Shown: positions 42,761 through 51,677 of the stretch, piece after piece
How positions within the stretch are numbered: the stretch's first letter is position 1
Layout of the letters: each line of letters begins with the position of its first letter
From: Clostridiales bacterium
GTDB lineage: Bacteria > Bacillota > Clostridia > Oscillospirales > Butyricicoccaceae
NCBI GenBank assembly: GCA_004555915.1
Contig: SFJM01000005.1
Coordinates: 29,073 to 93,072 of the forward strand
Direction of reading: 5' to 3'
DNA length: 64,000 nucleotides
Notes under the pieces: generated by a model
Databases searched by the model: none
What the model saw: only the letters and a program-made list of their open reading frames with translations
What the model was told of the DNA's origin: nothing
Program-made: the position numbers and the translations under genes

Positions 42761-44910
42761 TTGTCTCCAACTCCTATCTTCTTTTTCAAGAATTGTTTAT
42801 AATACACCTCTAAACCTGCGCGGATCGAAGCCCGGCTCCCGTCCCAGTCTCCAGCCCGCAGCTGGTCTACAAGTGTCTTATTCTCTACAAGTAAGGAACT
42901 GACTGCACCCAGCAGATGATGTGGAACCGCCGGTTGGTTGTTCTCACTCTGCGGTGCAAGCATCACTATTGAGCCAAATATCACCCGGCCATTTTCATAG
43001 ACCGGCGGCTCAAGCCTGATATATCCAAACCGCGCATGCTCTACCATATTGGTCTGGCAGTGCAGCATCAGTACATGGAACTGTTTGACATAGGTATCCG
43101 CGATCCGATCGCGTTCATATAATCCCGCTTCGATATCCGCTGCCATCCTGTCATTTTCCGCAAACATCATGCCGGCCTTTGCGATAACATCCAGACGACT
43201 CTGGGAGGCATGCAGCGTTTCAAATCGCATGTGCTCCAGCAGATCCAGCAGTTCTTCCCCTACATGCACAATATGCCGGACATCATTTCCTGTGATCTGA
43301 TCCCAGACCTGCCCTACGGGATGCTCCCGTTTTTTCGACTGCATGGATACGATCATACTTTCAATCTGCCTGCGATCCTGGGCCTGCAGAATCGGGCTGA
43401 CACACAGCCACGGAAAGTCAGTTGTCAGATTCACGGTAGACAGGATCAGATCAATGCCTTCCTCCCGCAGCTGTTCCGGATTGATACGGAACGCGGATAT
43501 CACGCCGTGTACATTGATGCATGAAAACGCCTTTTTCAAGCTCGCTTCCAGAATACGTGAGGTTCCCACACCGGTGGGACACACAACCACAACCGAAATG
43601 CGCTGCATTTTTTCCAGCTGGCGCTCCATTGCGGCACCGAAATGCATGGCAAGGAAGCAAATCTCATCATCCGGAATGGTTTCCACGCCGATTTCTTCCC
43701 GGAGAACTGCGCAGGCCGCTTCGGTTGCCTGCACAACCTCCGGATATTCCTCCCGGATGCTGTCCATCTGCGCGTTTTGAATGGCCAGCCCCATGGTCAG
43801 TCTGCTGATGGTGGGTGCCATATGGTTACACAAATCGTCAACCAGCCGGTCATCTCCAATGAGCGGGATTCCCAGATCCTCTTCCACTCTGCTAACCATG
43901 TCAATGGTCATCTGGCGCAAATTAATATTATCTATGCTTCGTCCCATGCGGGAATCCAGCGGCCAGATCTGTGCGGAAGAAAGATGCATGGTGATGAAGC
44001 CTACTTCACTTTTCGGTATCCGAACCTTAAAAATCTCCTTCAGCTGGTCACAGATTTCCTCGGCAACGGAAAATTCCGGCTGCATCATGGCCTGCTGCAG
44101 CTTCTCCCGGCTCATTTCAATTTTTTCATTGTTCTGAAGCCGTTTGATTGCCAGTGAAATGTGTACAATCAGGCCCACATAGGCACTGTCGGTATACTGG
44201 ATATGCAGTTTTTTTTCGGTTTCGACCAGTACCTTTTCCACCTTTGCGGTCATGTCCTGATCGATGAGGTCAAAGACACGGTTGTGCACCGGTCCCACCT
44301 TGCTCACCGGCTCAGTTGATTCTCCGCGCAGCAGTGAAGCGATTTGGGTCGGATCAATGCTGTCATAGACCACATTGGCAATGGCCTGCCGGTAGCTTCC
44401 TTCATCACCTTCCAGAAGGATTCCCAGTCCCGGCCGGCGGATCAGTTCAATCTGATACCGCTGCAGCCATTTTCCGATTTCATCCAGATCGGTTGACAGG
44501 GTTCCTTCCGAAATGTGAAACTTAGAGGTGAAATAATACGATTTTAACGGTTCCTGTGCATACAGCAGTTCTCCCAGGATGCGCTTCCGACGGTCCTCCT
44601 TGGAGTAATCCTTCTGTACGGACTCAACCTCCAGCAGTTCCAGAATCAGCTTCTGATTTTCCACATTTTCATCCAGAATCAGGCCAACGCCCGGCTTTCG
44701 GATAAAATGAAAATCATTCTGCGTCAGCCATTTTTCCACATGTGGGATTTCCCGCAAAATGGTTCTTGAGCTGACTCCCAGCATTTCTGAAATCATGCCG
44801 ACAGTCACCGGGCGGGAGGCAGTGAACTTTGTCAGTATCTGAATAATATCTTTCTGTCGCGATGTCAGCTTGGTTTTCCGGTCTGCATCGCTTCGTTTGA
44901 TTGATGACAC
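42757..44910 (-). CDS. mtlR: Mannitol operon transcription activator MtlR (BglG family)
   Basis: A 717-residue regulator: an N-terminal HTH/winged helix (about 16-130), two PRDs (about 190-400), an EIIB-like domain with VCPTGVGTSRILEASLKKAF (about 410-500) and a C-terminal EIIA-like domain with MLHCQTN (about 560-705). Phosphorylation by HPr and by MtlA is expected to tune activity. Start is GTG at 44910 with GGAGG upstream. Being first in mtlR-mtlA-mtlD-ptsH, it probably controls its own operon. Confidence 0.93.
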   Translation of the reverse strand: MSSIKRSDADRKTKLTSRQKDIIQILTKFTASRPVTVGMISEMLGVSSRTILREIPHVEKWLTQNDFHFIRKPGVGLILDENVENQKLILELLEVESVQKDYSKEDRRKRILGELLYAQEPLKSYYFTSKFHISEGTLSTDLDEIGKWLQRYQIELIRRPGLGILLEGDEGSYRQAIANVVYDSIDPTQIASLLRGESTEPVSKVGPVHNRVFDLIDQDMTAKVEKVLVETEKKLHIQYTDSAYVGLIVHISLAIKRLQNNEKIEMSREKLQQAMMQPEFSVAEEICDQLKEIFKVRIPKSEVGFITMHLSSAQIWPLDSRMGRSIDNINLRQMTIDMVSRVEEDLGIPLIGDDRLVDDLCNHMAPTISRLTMGLAIQNAQMDSIREEYPEVVQATEAACAVLREEIGVETIPDDEICFLAMHFGAAMERQLEKMQRISVVVVCPTGVGTSRILEASLKKAFSCINVHGVISAFRINPEQLREEGIDLILSTVNLTTDFPWLCVSPILQAQDRRQIESMIVSMQSKKREHPVGQVWDQITGNDVRHIVHVGEELLDLLEHMRFETLHASQSRLDVIAKAGMMFAENDRMAADIEAGLYERDRIADTYVKQFHVLMLHCQTNMVEHARFGYIRLEPPVYENGRVIFGSIVMLAPQSENNQPAVPHHLLGAVSSLLVENKTLVDQLRAGDWDGSRASIRAGLEVYYKQFLKKKIGVGDK

Positions 44911-44940
44911 TTTTCAATTGCCTCCTTCCTTTTACACTTC

Positions 44941-44968
44941 AAATTATGATGTCAGAAAACAGTGACAA
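44941..44968 (-). promoter_or_regulatory. Possible mannitol operon promoter
   Basis: TTGTCA (44963-44968), 16 bases, TAATTT (44941-44946) on the minus strand, about 24 bases before the mtlR start by predicted initiation. Several TTGTCA/TGACAA half-sites lie further upstream. Confidence 0.45.
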
Positions 44969-45162
44969 CAACCGTTAGCTGCGGCAACATTGTCTGCAAT
45001 TGTTCCTGACAAAAATGACAATTCAGTCAATATGCTTTATTTCAAGGAGGCTTTCTTGTGTGAAATCGACAAATAATTCTGGATTTTTCTCGTTTCATCT
45101 CCCATGCGCTGCCAATCCCTTTTATTTTTGTCACTTTCTTCGTCAGAACAACTCTCTACATT

Positions 45163-45189
45163 TTTTGTCACATTTTATTGATGACAAAA
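45163..45189. promoter_or_regulatory. Inverted repeat upstream of mtlR, candidate MtlR operator
   Basis: TTTTGTCA (45163-45170), eleven bases and TGACAAAA (45182-45189). The half-site TTGTCA resembles that recalled for MtlR of Geobacillus (TTGNCACAA-type). Similar half-sites occur at 45005-45025 and 45126-45133, so the 44960-45190 region may bind MtlR at several places. Confidence 0.5.
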
Positions 45190-45317
45190 CTAAAAAATTT
45201 CTGAAGCATCTGTGCGCTTCGTTTTGACTGCATATATTCTGAGCAGGTTGATGGATATATTATGGTTATATGATTGTGTCATGGTTTTATTGTAGTTATC
45301 TTTTGTAACAATAGTAC
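45190..45317. other. Non-coding AT-rich gap
   Basis: Apart from a small hairpin (GAAGC/GCTTC at about 45202-45222), I see no gene, promoter or repeat. It separates the mtlR regulatory region from the terminator of the surface operon. Confidence 0.5.
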
Positions 45318-45366
45318 AAAAAAACAATGCTGTATCCCCGGATTTCTGTTACAAGGATACAGCATT
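45318..45366 (-). terminator. Intrinsic terminator of the surface-protein operon
   Basis: AATGCTGTATCC (45326-45337) pairs with GGATACAGCATT (45355-45366), and the minus strand follows with a run of seven T. Confidence 0.9.
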
Positions 45367-45419
45367 ATTACCATTATGTCAAGACTGTGAATACATGTGT
45401 CGAGTTTGTAAACGATACC

Positions 45420-46703
45420 TTACAGTTGATCCACGCGATACAGGAACGTGACGATCTCACACCGCTTGCAGGCATTCATCGGAGAGAAGGTATTTTTTCC
45501 GGTTCCGGCGGAAATATTGTTTTCTACAAACCAGAGCACCGCATCATAATACCAGCTTCCCTCCTTGACATCCTTAAACGGATTTTTTGTTGTGGACGGC
45601 TTTGGCTGGCCCGCCGCATTCCACAGGAAGGTGGCAACCTGCGCACGATTGCACACCTGATTCGGCGTGAATTTCGTGTCTGATGTTCCCGCTGTGATAT
45701 GGTTTTCATATGCCCACAGCACCGCATCATAATACCAGCTTCCCTCCTTGACATCCGTAAATGGATTTTTTGCCGCAGACGGCTTCGGCTGCCCTGCTGC
45801 ATTCCACAGGAAGGTTGCCATCTGGGCACGGGTACAGCTCTGATTCGGTGCAAATTCCGTATTCGACATACCCGCTGTCACACCCTTCTGGACAGCCCAC
45901 AGCACCGGATCATAATAATATGCCGTTTCCGAGACATCCTCAAAGAAATACAGCTCTATCTTTTGGGCCATGTTCTGTTTCCAGTCCGCCGGTCGCACAC
46001 ACATCGCCTCGGAATCCGAAATAACAGACAGATCCAGCTTCGGATTGTCACCATCCACACTGGTATAGGCTGCAATGGCACCGTCATCTGTGCTGTTTTC
46101 ATCCGCTGTAAAACTTCCGGCACGGATACGGATGGAGGAATCCTCTGCATAAATGGCATTTCCCTGACCGGTAACAGTGGCTGAATCAATCTCCAGACGG
46201 GAGGAAAGGCACTGGATCCCCACATCTGCCTCTGATTTGACCTTGACATTGTCCAGTATCACTGTCGTGGGTGTCGCCGGGTTGTCATCCCGGATCTGCA
46301 TGCCGGTTCCCACGGAAGAAGCAATGGTACCATTTTTCATCGTAATTGAGCAGGCGCCGGCTTTGCTGTCCGCTGCAATCAGCAGGCCTGTCTGGGATTC
46401 CGCTCCCGCTTTGATGGTATGCTTATTCAGATCAATGGTAAACGACTTCGCTGTGCTGCCGGAAACAAAATATGCCGAACCTTTGCCCACGCCGACATAA
46501 TATGTTTCCTTTGCGTTGTCAATATCCGACTGCAGGACGATGGTTTCGCCATCTTTTGCTGCGGCCATTGCCGCATTCAATGTCGGATAAGCGGTCGAAC
46601 CAATTGCAGCTGCCGGTGTGGCCGCAAAGGCAGCGGCTGCCATGCCGCATACCGTACAGCCTGCCAGCGCGATGGCTGCCAGTCTTTGCACTCGTTTTTG
46701 CAT
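45420..46703 (-). CDS. S-layer-type surface protein: beta-helix-like region plus three SLH domains
   Basis: About 427 residues. A signal peptide (1-28, ending AAAAFAATP) is followed by a beta-helix/polysaccharide-lyase-like region (about 40-220; repeated short strands such as TIDLNKHTIKAG and SITMKNGTIASSVG) and three SLH domains (about 255-427) with FTDVKEGSWYYDAVLWAYEN. It should be non-covalently anchored to cell-wall polysaccharide. The ATG at 46703 has AGGAG at seven bases; an ATG two codons earlier is too close to it. The SLH region includes a 61-residue duplication. It is the last gene of a three-gene operon. No enzymatic residues are identified. Confidence 0.85.
   Translation of the reverse strand: MQKRVQRLAAIALAGCTVCGMAAAAFAATPAAAIGSTAYPTLNAAMAAAKDGETIVLQSDIDNAKETYYVGVGKGSAYFVSGSTAKSFTIDLNKHTIKAGAESQTGLLIAADSKAGACSITMKNGTIASSVGTGMQIRDDNPATPTTVILDNVKVKSEADVGIQCLSSRLEIDSATVTGQGNAIYAEDSSIRIRAGSFTADENSTDDGAIAAYTSVDGDNPKLDLSVISDSEAMCVRPADWKQNMAQKIELYFFEDVSETAYYYDPVLWAVQKGVTAGMSNTEFAPNQSCTRAQMATFLWNAAGQPKPSAAKNPFTDVKEGSWYYDAVLWAYENHITAGTSDTKFTPNQVCNRAQVATFLWNAAGQPKPSTTKNPFKDVKEGSWYYDAVLWFVENNISAGTGKNTFSPMNACKRCEIVTFLYRVDQL
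45538..45903 (-). repeat. Two near-identical 183-base SLH repeat units
   Basis: The units begin at 45538 and 45721. Both contain the same run (CATAATACCAGCTTCCCTCC and beyond), and the translations FTDVKEGSWYYDAVLWAYEN and FKDVKEGSWYYDAVLWFVEN differ by few residues. This suggests a recent duplication or gene conversion. Confidence 0.8.
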
Positions 46704-46719
46704 ATTCATTCTCCTTTTA

Positions 46720-47232
46720 TCAGCCCACCAGACGAATTCCATATTCGTCGTATTCAATCGGAATCAGCTGTTCTACCTCGCTGTCATATAAGTAAAAGAT
46801 ATCCTGCTGCGAGTCATACGCAATCGTACAAAACACCGTTCCGTCCTCATCTTTCACAGCGAAGAACACATATGTCTTTCCATTGGCCTTCCGGCTGGTG
46901 GTTTTCACCGTGGAAACGGTATGCTCCGGATACAGGCAGCCAGCATATTCCTTCACAGCGGCTTCCTGTCCGTTGTCCTCAGGCATTTCGGTCTCTTCCA
47001 CCGGAGTGGTTTCCATCTGAATCGTTTCCGCCACGGAGGCCTCATCGCTGGTATAGTAGTCCTTGCGGTAGCCCTCCGGGGAGATCTCCGGCTGTTCCGC
47101 AGAGCCTTCCGGCACCTCTGCCGTATGCTGCGGCACATTACTGCTGCCCGGTGCGGTTTCAAGCTTCTTCTGTCCGCAGCCGCAGAGCAGCAGGCAAAGC
47201 AGTACCACAATCCACTGTTTTCTCCATTTCAT
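46720..47232 (-). CDS. Small lipoprotein, function unknown
   Basis: A 170-residue protein. The signal peptide ends with the lipobox LLCGC, so Cys is lipidated and the protein is anchored outside the membrane. An acidic low-complexity linker (Glu/Pro/Thr-rich, about 25-90) is followed by a globular part (KTTSRKANGKTYVFFAVKDE through the end) that recalls beta-rich domains. The ATG at 47232 was chosen because AAGGTG lies six bases upstream. It lies between the carboxypeptidase and the SLH gene, with gaps of 10-17 bases, so all three are probably one operon. Confidence 0.8.
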   Translation of the reverse strand: MKWRKQWIVVLLCLLLCGCGQKKLETAPGSSNVPQHTAEVPEGSAEQPEISPEGYRKDYYTSDEASVAETIQMETTPVEETEMPEDNGQEAAVKEYAGCLYPEHTVSTVKTTSRKANGKTYVFFAVKDEDGTVFCTIAYDSQQDIFYLYDSEVEQLIPIEYDEYGIRLVG

Positions 47233-47242
47233 ATGCATCACC

Positions 47243-49306
47243 TTAATGATTCTGGATCATGTTCATCACAGCATTGACGAATTTCGTATCATAGCCCGCA
47301 TTCACCATGTCGGAATGGGATGATACACTGCGCGGGAATTCAAACAGGCAGGCATTATAGCCCACACTCTTTGCGTAACGGGAGATATATCCGCCGCCAA
47401 GTCCGCCTGCGGAGTTATTTGGGAAATAGCTGTGCAATGTGGAATACACAAAGCCGGAACCGCTGCTGTTGGTCAGAATCTGCTGGGTCCAGCCATGAAT
47501 ATCAATAAAGACATTGGTACTGGAGCCCTTCTGGCTGTCAACCAGGCTGCGCAATGCCCGGGATTCCTTGGTCATCAGCGGGCTGGAACCGGTATAATTG
47601 CGTGCGCTGGTATACACCTTGAAGCCAGACGGGAAACAACGGTTCATATCCACACCGCCCTTGACCAGCGAGCCGGAATCGTTATACCGATAGGTGCTGC
47701 AGCGTCCGGGGCCGTCGTTGGTATAGCCGCTGACAATACCGTCCGGGTTCGCATAGGGAATGACCGTGACCGACCAGCCACGCGAATTGACCGTAGAAGC
47801 ATTGGCGGAAAGCTTTTCCAGTACCTTGCAGGCAACCCGCACCAGCTCATAACCGTCACGGCTCCAGTGATCCTCCCAGCCATGAATGGCGAAATTCAGG
47901 ACCATATGCTTGGAGCCGGTGCCAACAGTGTATGCACACAATGCACGGCCTTCACCACTGGTACCAAACTGTTGCTTTGTGACATTGGGCAGTGCGATAT
48001 TGGTGGGCAGCGAGCCGCTGTTCAGGGCTGCCTGATAGCTGTAATAGGTCCCCCGGATACCGGTGGTATCATATGATCCCACCGCAGACGAGGTGCAGCC
48101 TGCCACGGTATAGTAATAGGTTGTGCCATCCTTTAGCGAATTGCTGTCTTCATAGGAGGTAACATCCGGGTTGACCGCTGCAATCTTTGTCCAGTCTGTC
48201 ACACCAGCTGCCCGGCGGTAAATCCAATAGGAACCTGCACCGGAAACCTTGCTCCATTTGACAACCAGTCCCTTTTTGCCCATTGCCACACTGTTCAGCT
48301 TTGGCGCCGGAAGCAGCGGTGTCGCGCTGACACCATTGGCATCATATTCTCCCACACATTTGGAACCGTCAGACAGCGTGCGGTATGCTGCCACGGTATA
48401 ATAATAGGTTTTACCGGTAGTCAGGCCGCTGTCTGTATAGCCGGTATTGGAAGCTGAAACAGAATTCAGATAGCTCCACGAATCGCCCGTACTTGTCCTG
48501 CGGTAAATATGATAGCCGCTGGCACCGTCAACTGCGTTCCAGGAAACTTGGATGCTGCTTGGGCCGGACGAGGATGCCTTGACCGTCGGTGCCGCCGGAA
48601 CAGCTTTTCCCTGCATACCGGTCTGGTTATAGGTACTGTAAACCGGCGTTCCGTCCAGTTCTCCGACTGCCCGCACGGTATAAGTATACGGTGTTCCGCA
48701 GGCTACGCCCACATCGGTATAGCTTGTGGTATCCAGCCCGCTGACACTTGCCAGCCTGTTCCATTCTGCCGCAGCAGCGTCTTTCCGGTAAATATCATAG
48801 CCCGTGGCACAGCCTACCGCATTCCAGGTTACAACGATGCGGTCATAACCACCGGATACCGCAGATTCCAGTACCGGTTCGGACAGGGTAGATACCGTTG
48901 TTGCGGAAACACCGGTTTCATCATAATCACTGAGCTTTGTCTCCTGACCGCTGCAATGATATGCGCGTACGGTGTAAGTATAGGTCCGGTTCATTTCTGT
49001 GGTCAGATCCATATATTCCGACGCAGAACCATTCCTGATAATATGCAGCAGCTTCCAGCCACCTTCCTCCATGCGATACACACGGTAACCGGTGGCATCG
49101 GAAACCGGCTCCCATGAAATCCGGATTCCTCCATCCGGCAAGGCGGCAGCAGATACATTCTGGGGTGCCGCTGGCTTCACTGCTTCAATCTCCTGCTCCA
49201 TGACAGGCGTCTGTTCCTGTGTTTCCACTGCGGATACCGGCAGCGTGCCGCACAACACAGACAGAGACAACATCAGTGCTGCCATCCGTTTTTTTCTTTG
49301 AAACAT
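47243..49306 (-). CDS. Secreted M14 zinc carboxypeptidase with four fibronectin-III domains
   Basis: A 687-residue secreted protein. The signal peptide (1-27) precedes four FN3-like domains at about 45-130, 140-225, 238-320 and 335-415. The C-terminal region (about 430-687) is an M14 peptidase: the zinc ligands HGWE (475-478), GVDMNR (551-556), His604 in IDIHGW and a glutamate at 656 in FEFPRS. The usual GVDLNRNFP reads GVDMNRCFP. A cell-wall or peptide target is likely but unproven. The ATG at 49306 has a GGAAGGAAG site. It heads an operon with a lipoprotein and an SLH protein. Confidence 0.88.
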   Translation of the reverse strand: MFQRKKRMAALMLSLSVLCGTLPVSAVETQEQTPVMEQEIEAVKPAAPQNVSAAALPDGGIRISWEPVSDATGYRVYRMEEGGWKLLHIIRNGSASEYMDLTTEMNRTYTYTVRAYHCSGQETKLSDYDETGVSATTVSTLSEPVLESAVSGGYDRIVVTWNAVGCATGYDIYRKDAAAAEWNRLASVSGLDTTSYTDVGVACGTPYTYTVRAVGELDGTPVYSTYNQTGMQGKAVPAAPTVKASSSGPSSIQVSWNAVDGASGYHIYRRTSTGDSWSYLNSVSASNTGYTDSGLTTGKTYYYTVAAYRTLSDGSKCVGEYDANGVSATPLLPAPKLNSVAMGKKGLVVKWSKVSGAGSYWIYRRAAGVTDWTKIAAVNPDVTSYEDSNSLKDGTTYYYTVAGCTSSAVGSYDTTGIRGTYYSYQAALNSGSLPTNIALPNVTKQQFGTSGEGRALCAYTVGTGSKHMVLNFAIHGWEDHWSRDGYELVRVACKVLEKLSANASTVNSRGWSVTVIPYANPDGIVSGYTNDGPGRCSTYRYNDSGSLVKGGVDMNRCFPSGFKVYTSARNYTGSSPLMTKESRALRSLVDSQKGSSTNVFIDIHGWTQQILTNSSGSGFVYSTLHSYFPNNSAGGLGGGYISRYAKSVGYNACLFEFPRSVSSHSDMVNAGYDTKFVNAVMNMIQNH

Positions 49307-49333
49307 ATTCTTCCTTCCTTTCTCCCACATTTT

Positions 49334-49351
49334 TTGTGAGTTTTATCACAA
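49334..49351. repeat. Palindrome in the leader of the surface operon
   Basis: TTGTGA-N6-TCACAA lies 28 bases before the carboxypeptidase ATG and just downstream of a TATAAT at 49369-49374 on the minus strand. It resembles Crp/Fnr-type half-sites and could be an operator or an RNA hairpin. Confidence 0.4.
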
Positions 49352-49433
49352 TATCCTGTGACATTGTTATTATAACACAGAAACCTGACGAAAAATTGGA
49401 AACAGAGAAATAATTTTCCATTTCCGCGGCAAC

Positions 49434-49465
49434 AAAAAAGACCCTGAAGGCTGTCCCTTCAAGGT
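49434..49465 (-). terminator. Intrinsic terminator after degV
   Basis: ACC-CT-GAAGG (49441-49450) pairs with CCTTC-AA-GGT (49456-49465). The minus strand follows with a run of six T. Confidence 0.75.
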
Positions 49466-49473
49466 CTCCATAT

Positions 49474-50319
49474 TCAGGCAACAAACAATACACCCAATGT
49501 ACCCGGACCGCAATGGCTGGAAATCACACTGCCTGTAGATGTAATGAAAATTTCCTTAAAATGCTGCAGGCTGTCCAGATAATCATATACAGCCTGTACG
49601 GTTGCGTCATCACAGTTGGAATGGGTAATAAAAATCCGATCCTCCCGTGCCTGCTTCAAATCTGCTTCCATATCCTGCACATAATTGAGGATGACTTTGT
49701 CAATCTTGCCGCGATATTTCTTTCCGACAATCATGCTGCCGTTTTCCACAATGATTTTCGGATGCAGCCGCAGCATGCTGCCAGCCAGCGCTGTCAGACC
49801 GCCACAGCGGCCACCACGGTGCAGATACACCAGTGTATCCACAACAAAGCTGGAACGAACCAGCGGACGCATTGCCTCCACACTGCGGATGATTTCCTCT
49901 GCCGTTTTACCGGCCTGTGCCAGCTCTGCGGCAAGGATGACCAGATGTCCCACACCGGTGGACAGGTTTTCCGAGTCGATGACATGAATGCGCTCTTCCG
50001 CCTCCAGCTCCTGTGCTGCCAGGCGCATGGAATTACCGGAAGAGGACATGGTATCGGAAATGGAAAAACAAATCAGCTCGTCCCCTGCCTCCACATATGG
50101 CCGGAACAGCTCCACTGCCTCCGCTACAGACGGAGCAGAGGTTTTCGGAGTGGTTTTATTCTGATCGGACCATGTATAGATTTCATCCGGTGTGATATTT
50201 TTTCCATCCAGATATTCCGTATCTCCCAGCAGAACATGCAGCGGCAGAATGGTAACATGGTATCGTTCCAAAAGCTCCCTTGTCAGATCACAGGTACTGT
50301 CAGAAATAATTTTTACCAT
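49474..50319 (-). CDS. DegV family fatty-acid-binding protein
   Basis: A 281-residue protein. VKIISDSTCDLTRELLERY at the start, TSAPSVAEAVELF, ISDTMSSSGNSMRLAAQEL and DTLVYLHRGGRCGG are family signatures. DegV proteins bind a fatty acid in a cleft between two domains, and FakB members work with FakA kinase to phosphorylate exogenous fatty acids; no fakA gene is nearby, so FakB function is inferred only. It has a strong own promoter at 50364-50391 and ends at a terminator, so it is monocistronic. Confidence 0.9.
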   Translation of the reverse strand: MVKIISDSTCDLTRELLERYHVTILPLHVLLGDTEYLDGKNITPDEIYTWSDQNKTTPKTSAPSVAEAVELFRPYVEAGDELICFSISDTMSSSGNSMRLAAQELEAEERIHVIDSENLSTGVGHLVILAAELAQAGKTAEEIIRSVEAMRPLVRSSFVVDTLVYLHRGGRCGGLTALAGSMLRLHPKIIVENGSMIVGKKYRGKIDKVILNYVQDMEADLKQAREDRIFITHSNCDDATVQAVYDYLDSLQHFKEIFITSTGSVISSHCGPGTLGVLFVA

Positions 50320-50363
50320 GGGTTTCCTCCTGTTTCTTTTTTGTGTACAAATGCTTACTCTCT

Positions 50364-50391
50364 ATTGTACCAAAATTGCGCCGCAAGTCAA
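50364..50391 (-). promoter_or_regulatory. degV promoter
   Basis: On the minus strand TTGACT (50386-50391), 16 bases and TACAAT (50364-50369). Initiation near 50357 gives a leader of about 38 bases. Confidence 0.75.
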
Positions 50392-50444
50392 TGCTTTCCT
50401 GTCATAGAAACAACAGTTGAAATACAATTGTAACACATTTCCAA

Positions 50445-51677
50445 TTATGTTGCCCTTGCAGAAATACGAAACAGAATCATACCAATCAGGAACATAATTG
50501 CCAGTGCACCAACGCCAAGCGATACATTTCCCGACAACTGGGAAATCAGGCCGACCAAAGCTGTACCAATAAATGATGCACCCTTTCCACAGATATCCAT
50601 CAGCCCAAAATACTCACCAGATTGCTCTGGCGGGATAATTTTGGCAAAATACGAACGGGATAATGCCTGAATTCCGCCCTGGAACATGCCCACCAATACT
50701 GCCAGCACCCAGAACTGTACCTGTGTTGTCAGGAACATCGCATAAACTGCAATGCAGAAATACGCAAAAATGCATACCATAATCAGACGCTGTGTGGCAT
50801 ATTTCCGTGCCAGCTGTCCAAAAAGGATCGCGCATGGAAAGGCAACAATCTGTGTGACCAGCAGCGCCAGCAGCAGGCCGGTGGTATCCAGCCCCAGTGC
50901 CGATCCATATGCCGTTGCCATATCAATGATGGTATACACGCCATCAATATAAAAGAAAAATGCCAGCAGAAACAGGAAAATTTGCTTCTGCTCCCGCATA
51001 TTGCCAAACGTTCGTCCGATTCTGCGGAAGCTTTCCGCAATGGCATGCTCCTGCCGCTCCACATAATGCTTCTGTTGATAGGTATGCAGCAGCGGAAGCG
51101 TCATAACGATCCACCAGACTGTTGTAATTGCAAACGCCAGTGCCATAGCCGTCGTCATGGAAATGCCCAATGAATCCGCTCCCAGGACAACAACCAGACA
51201 CAGGACAAACGGGATACAGCTGCCAATATAGCCCCATGCATAACCCTGGGAAGAAATTTTATCCATGCGTTCTTCTGTTGTGACATCAGACAGCATGGAA
51301 TCATAAAAAATCAGGCTGCTGGAATAGCCAACCTTGGCAATCACAAAAACAATCAGAAACACCAGCCATTCCCGCACAAATCCCAGCAACATGCATGCAA
51401 CTGCGCCAATGACAATGGCTGCGATGAAAATTGGCTTTTTATATCCCTTTGTGTCGGTCACAGTGCCGCAAATCGGACCGAGAATGGCAACAATCAAGGT
51501 TGCCACTGAAGCGGCATAGCCCCAGTAAGCAAGATATTCTGTAGAGGATAATCCGCCGGATTCCGCCAGATAATTAAAATAAATCGGAACAATGGTGGCA
51601 ACCAGCATGGTGAATGCGGAATTGCCCACATCATATAAAATCCAGTTGCGTTCCTTTGCCGTCATAGATGTTTTCAT
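50445..51677 (-). CDS. MFS transporter of the UMF1 (Atg22-like) type
   Basis: A 410-residue membrane protein with about 12 helices. It starts ERNWILYDVGNSAFTMLVATIVPIYF, the motif of the UMF1/vacuole-effluxer-like MFS group, and has GTVTDTKGYKKP, FYDSMLSDVTTEERMDKISSQGYAWGYIGS. Bacterial members are of unknown substrate. The ATG at 51677 has GGAGGG upstream and overlaps the stop of the phospholipase-like gene (ATGA), so the two form an operon. Confidence 0.88.
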   Translation of the reverse strand: MKTSMTAKERNWILYDVGNSAFTMLVATIVPIYFNYLAESGGLSSTEYLAYWGYAASVATLIVAILGPICGTVTDTKGYKKPIFIAAIVIGAVACMLLGFVREWLVFLIVFVIAKVGYSSSLIFYDSMLSDVTTEERMDKISSQGYAWGYIGSCIPFVLCLVVVLGADSLGISMTTAMALAFAITTVWWIVMTLPLLHTYQQKHYVERQEHAIAESFRRIGRTFGNMREQKQIFLFLLAFFFYIDGVYTIIDMATAYGSALGLDTTGLLLALLVTQIVAFPCAILFGQLARKYATQRLIMVCIFAYFCIAVYAMFLTTQVQFWVLAVLVGMFQGGIQALSRSYFAKIIPPEQSGEYFGLMDICGKGASFIGTALVGLISQLSGNVSLGVGALAIMFLIGMILFRISARAT

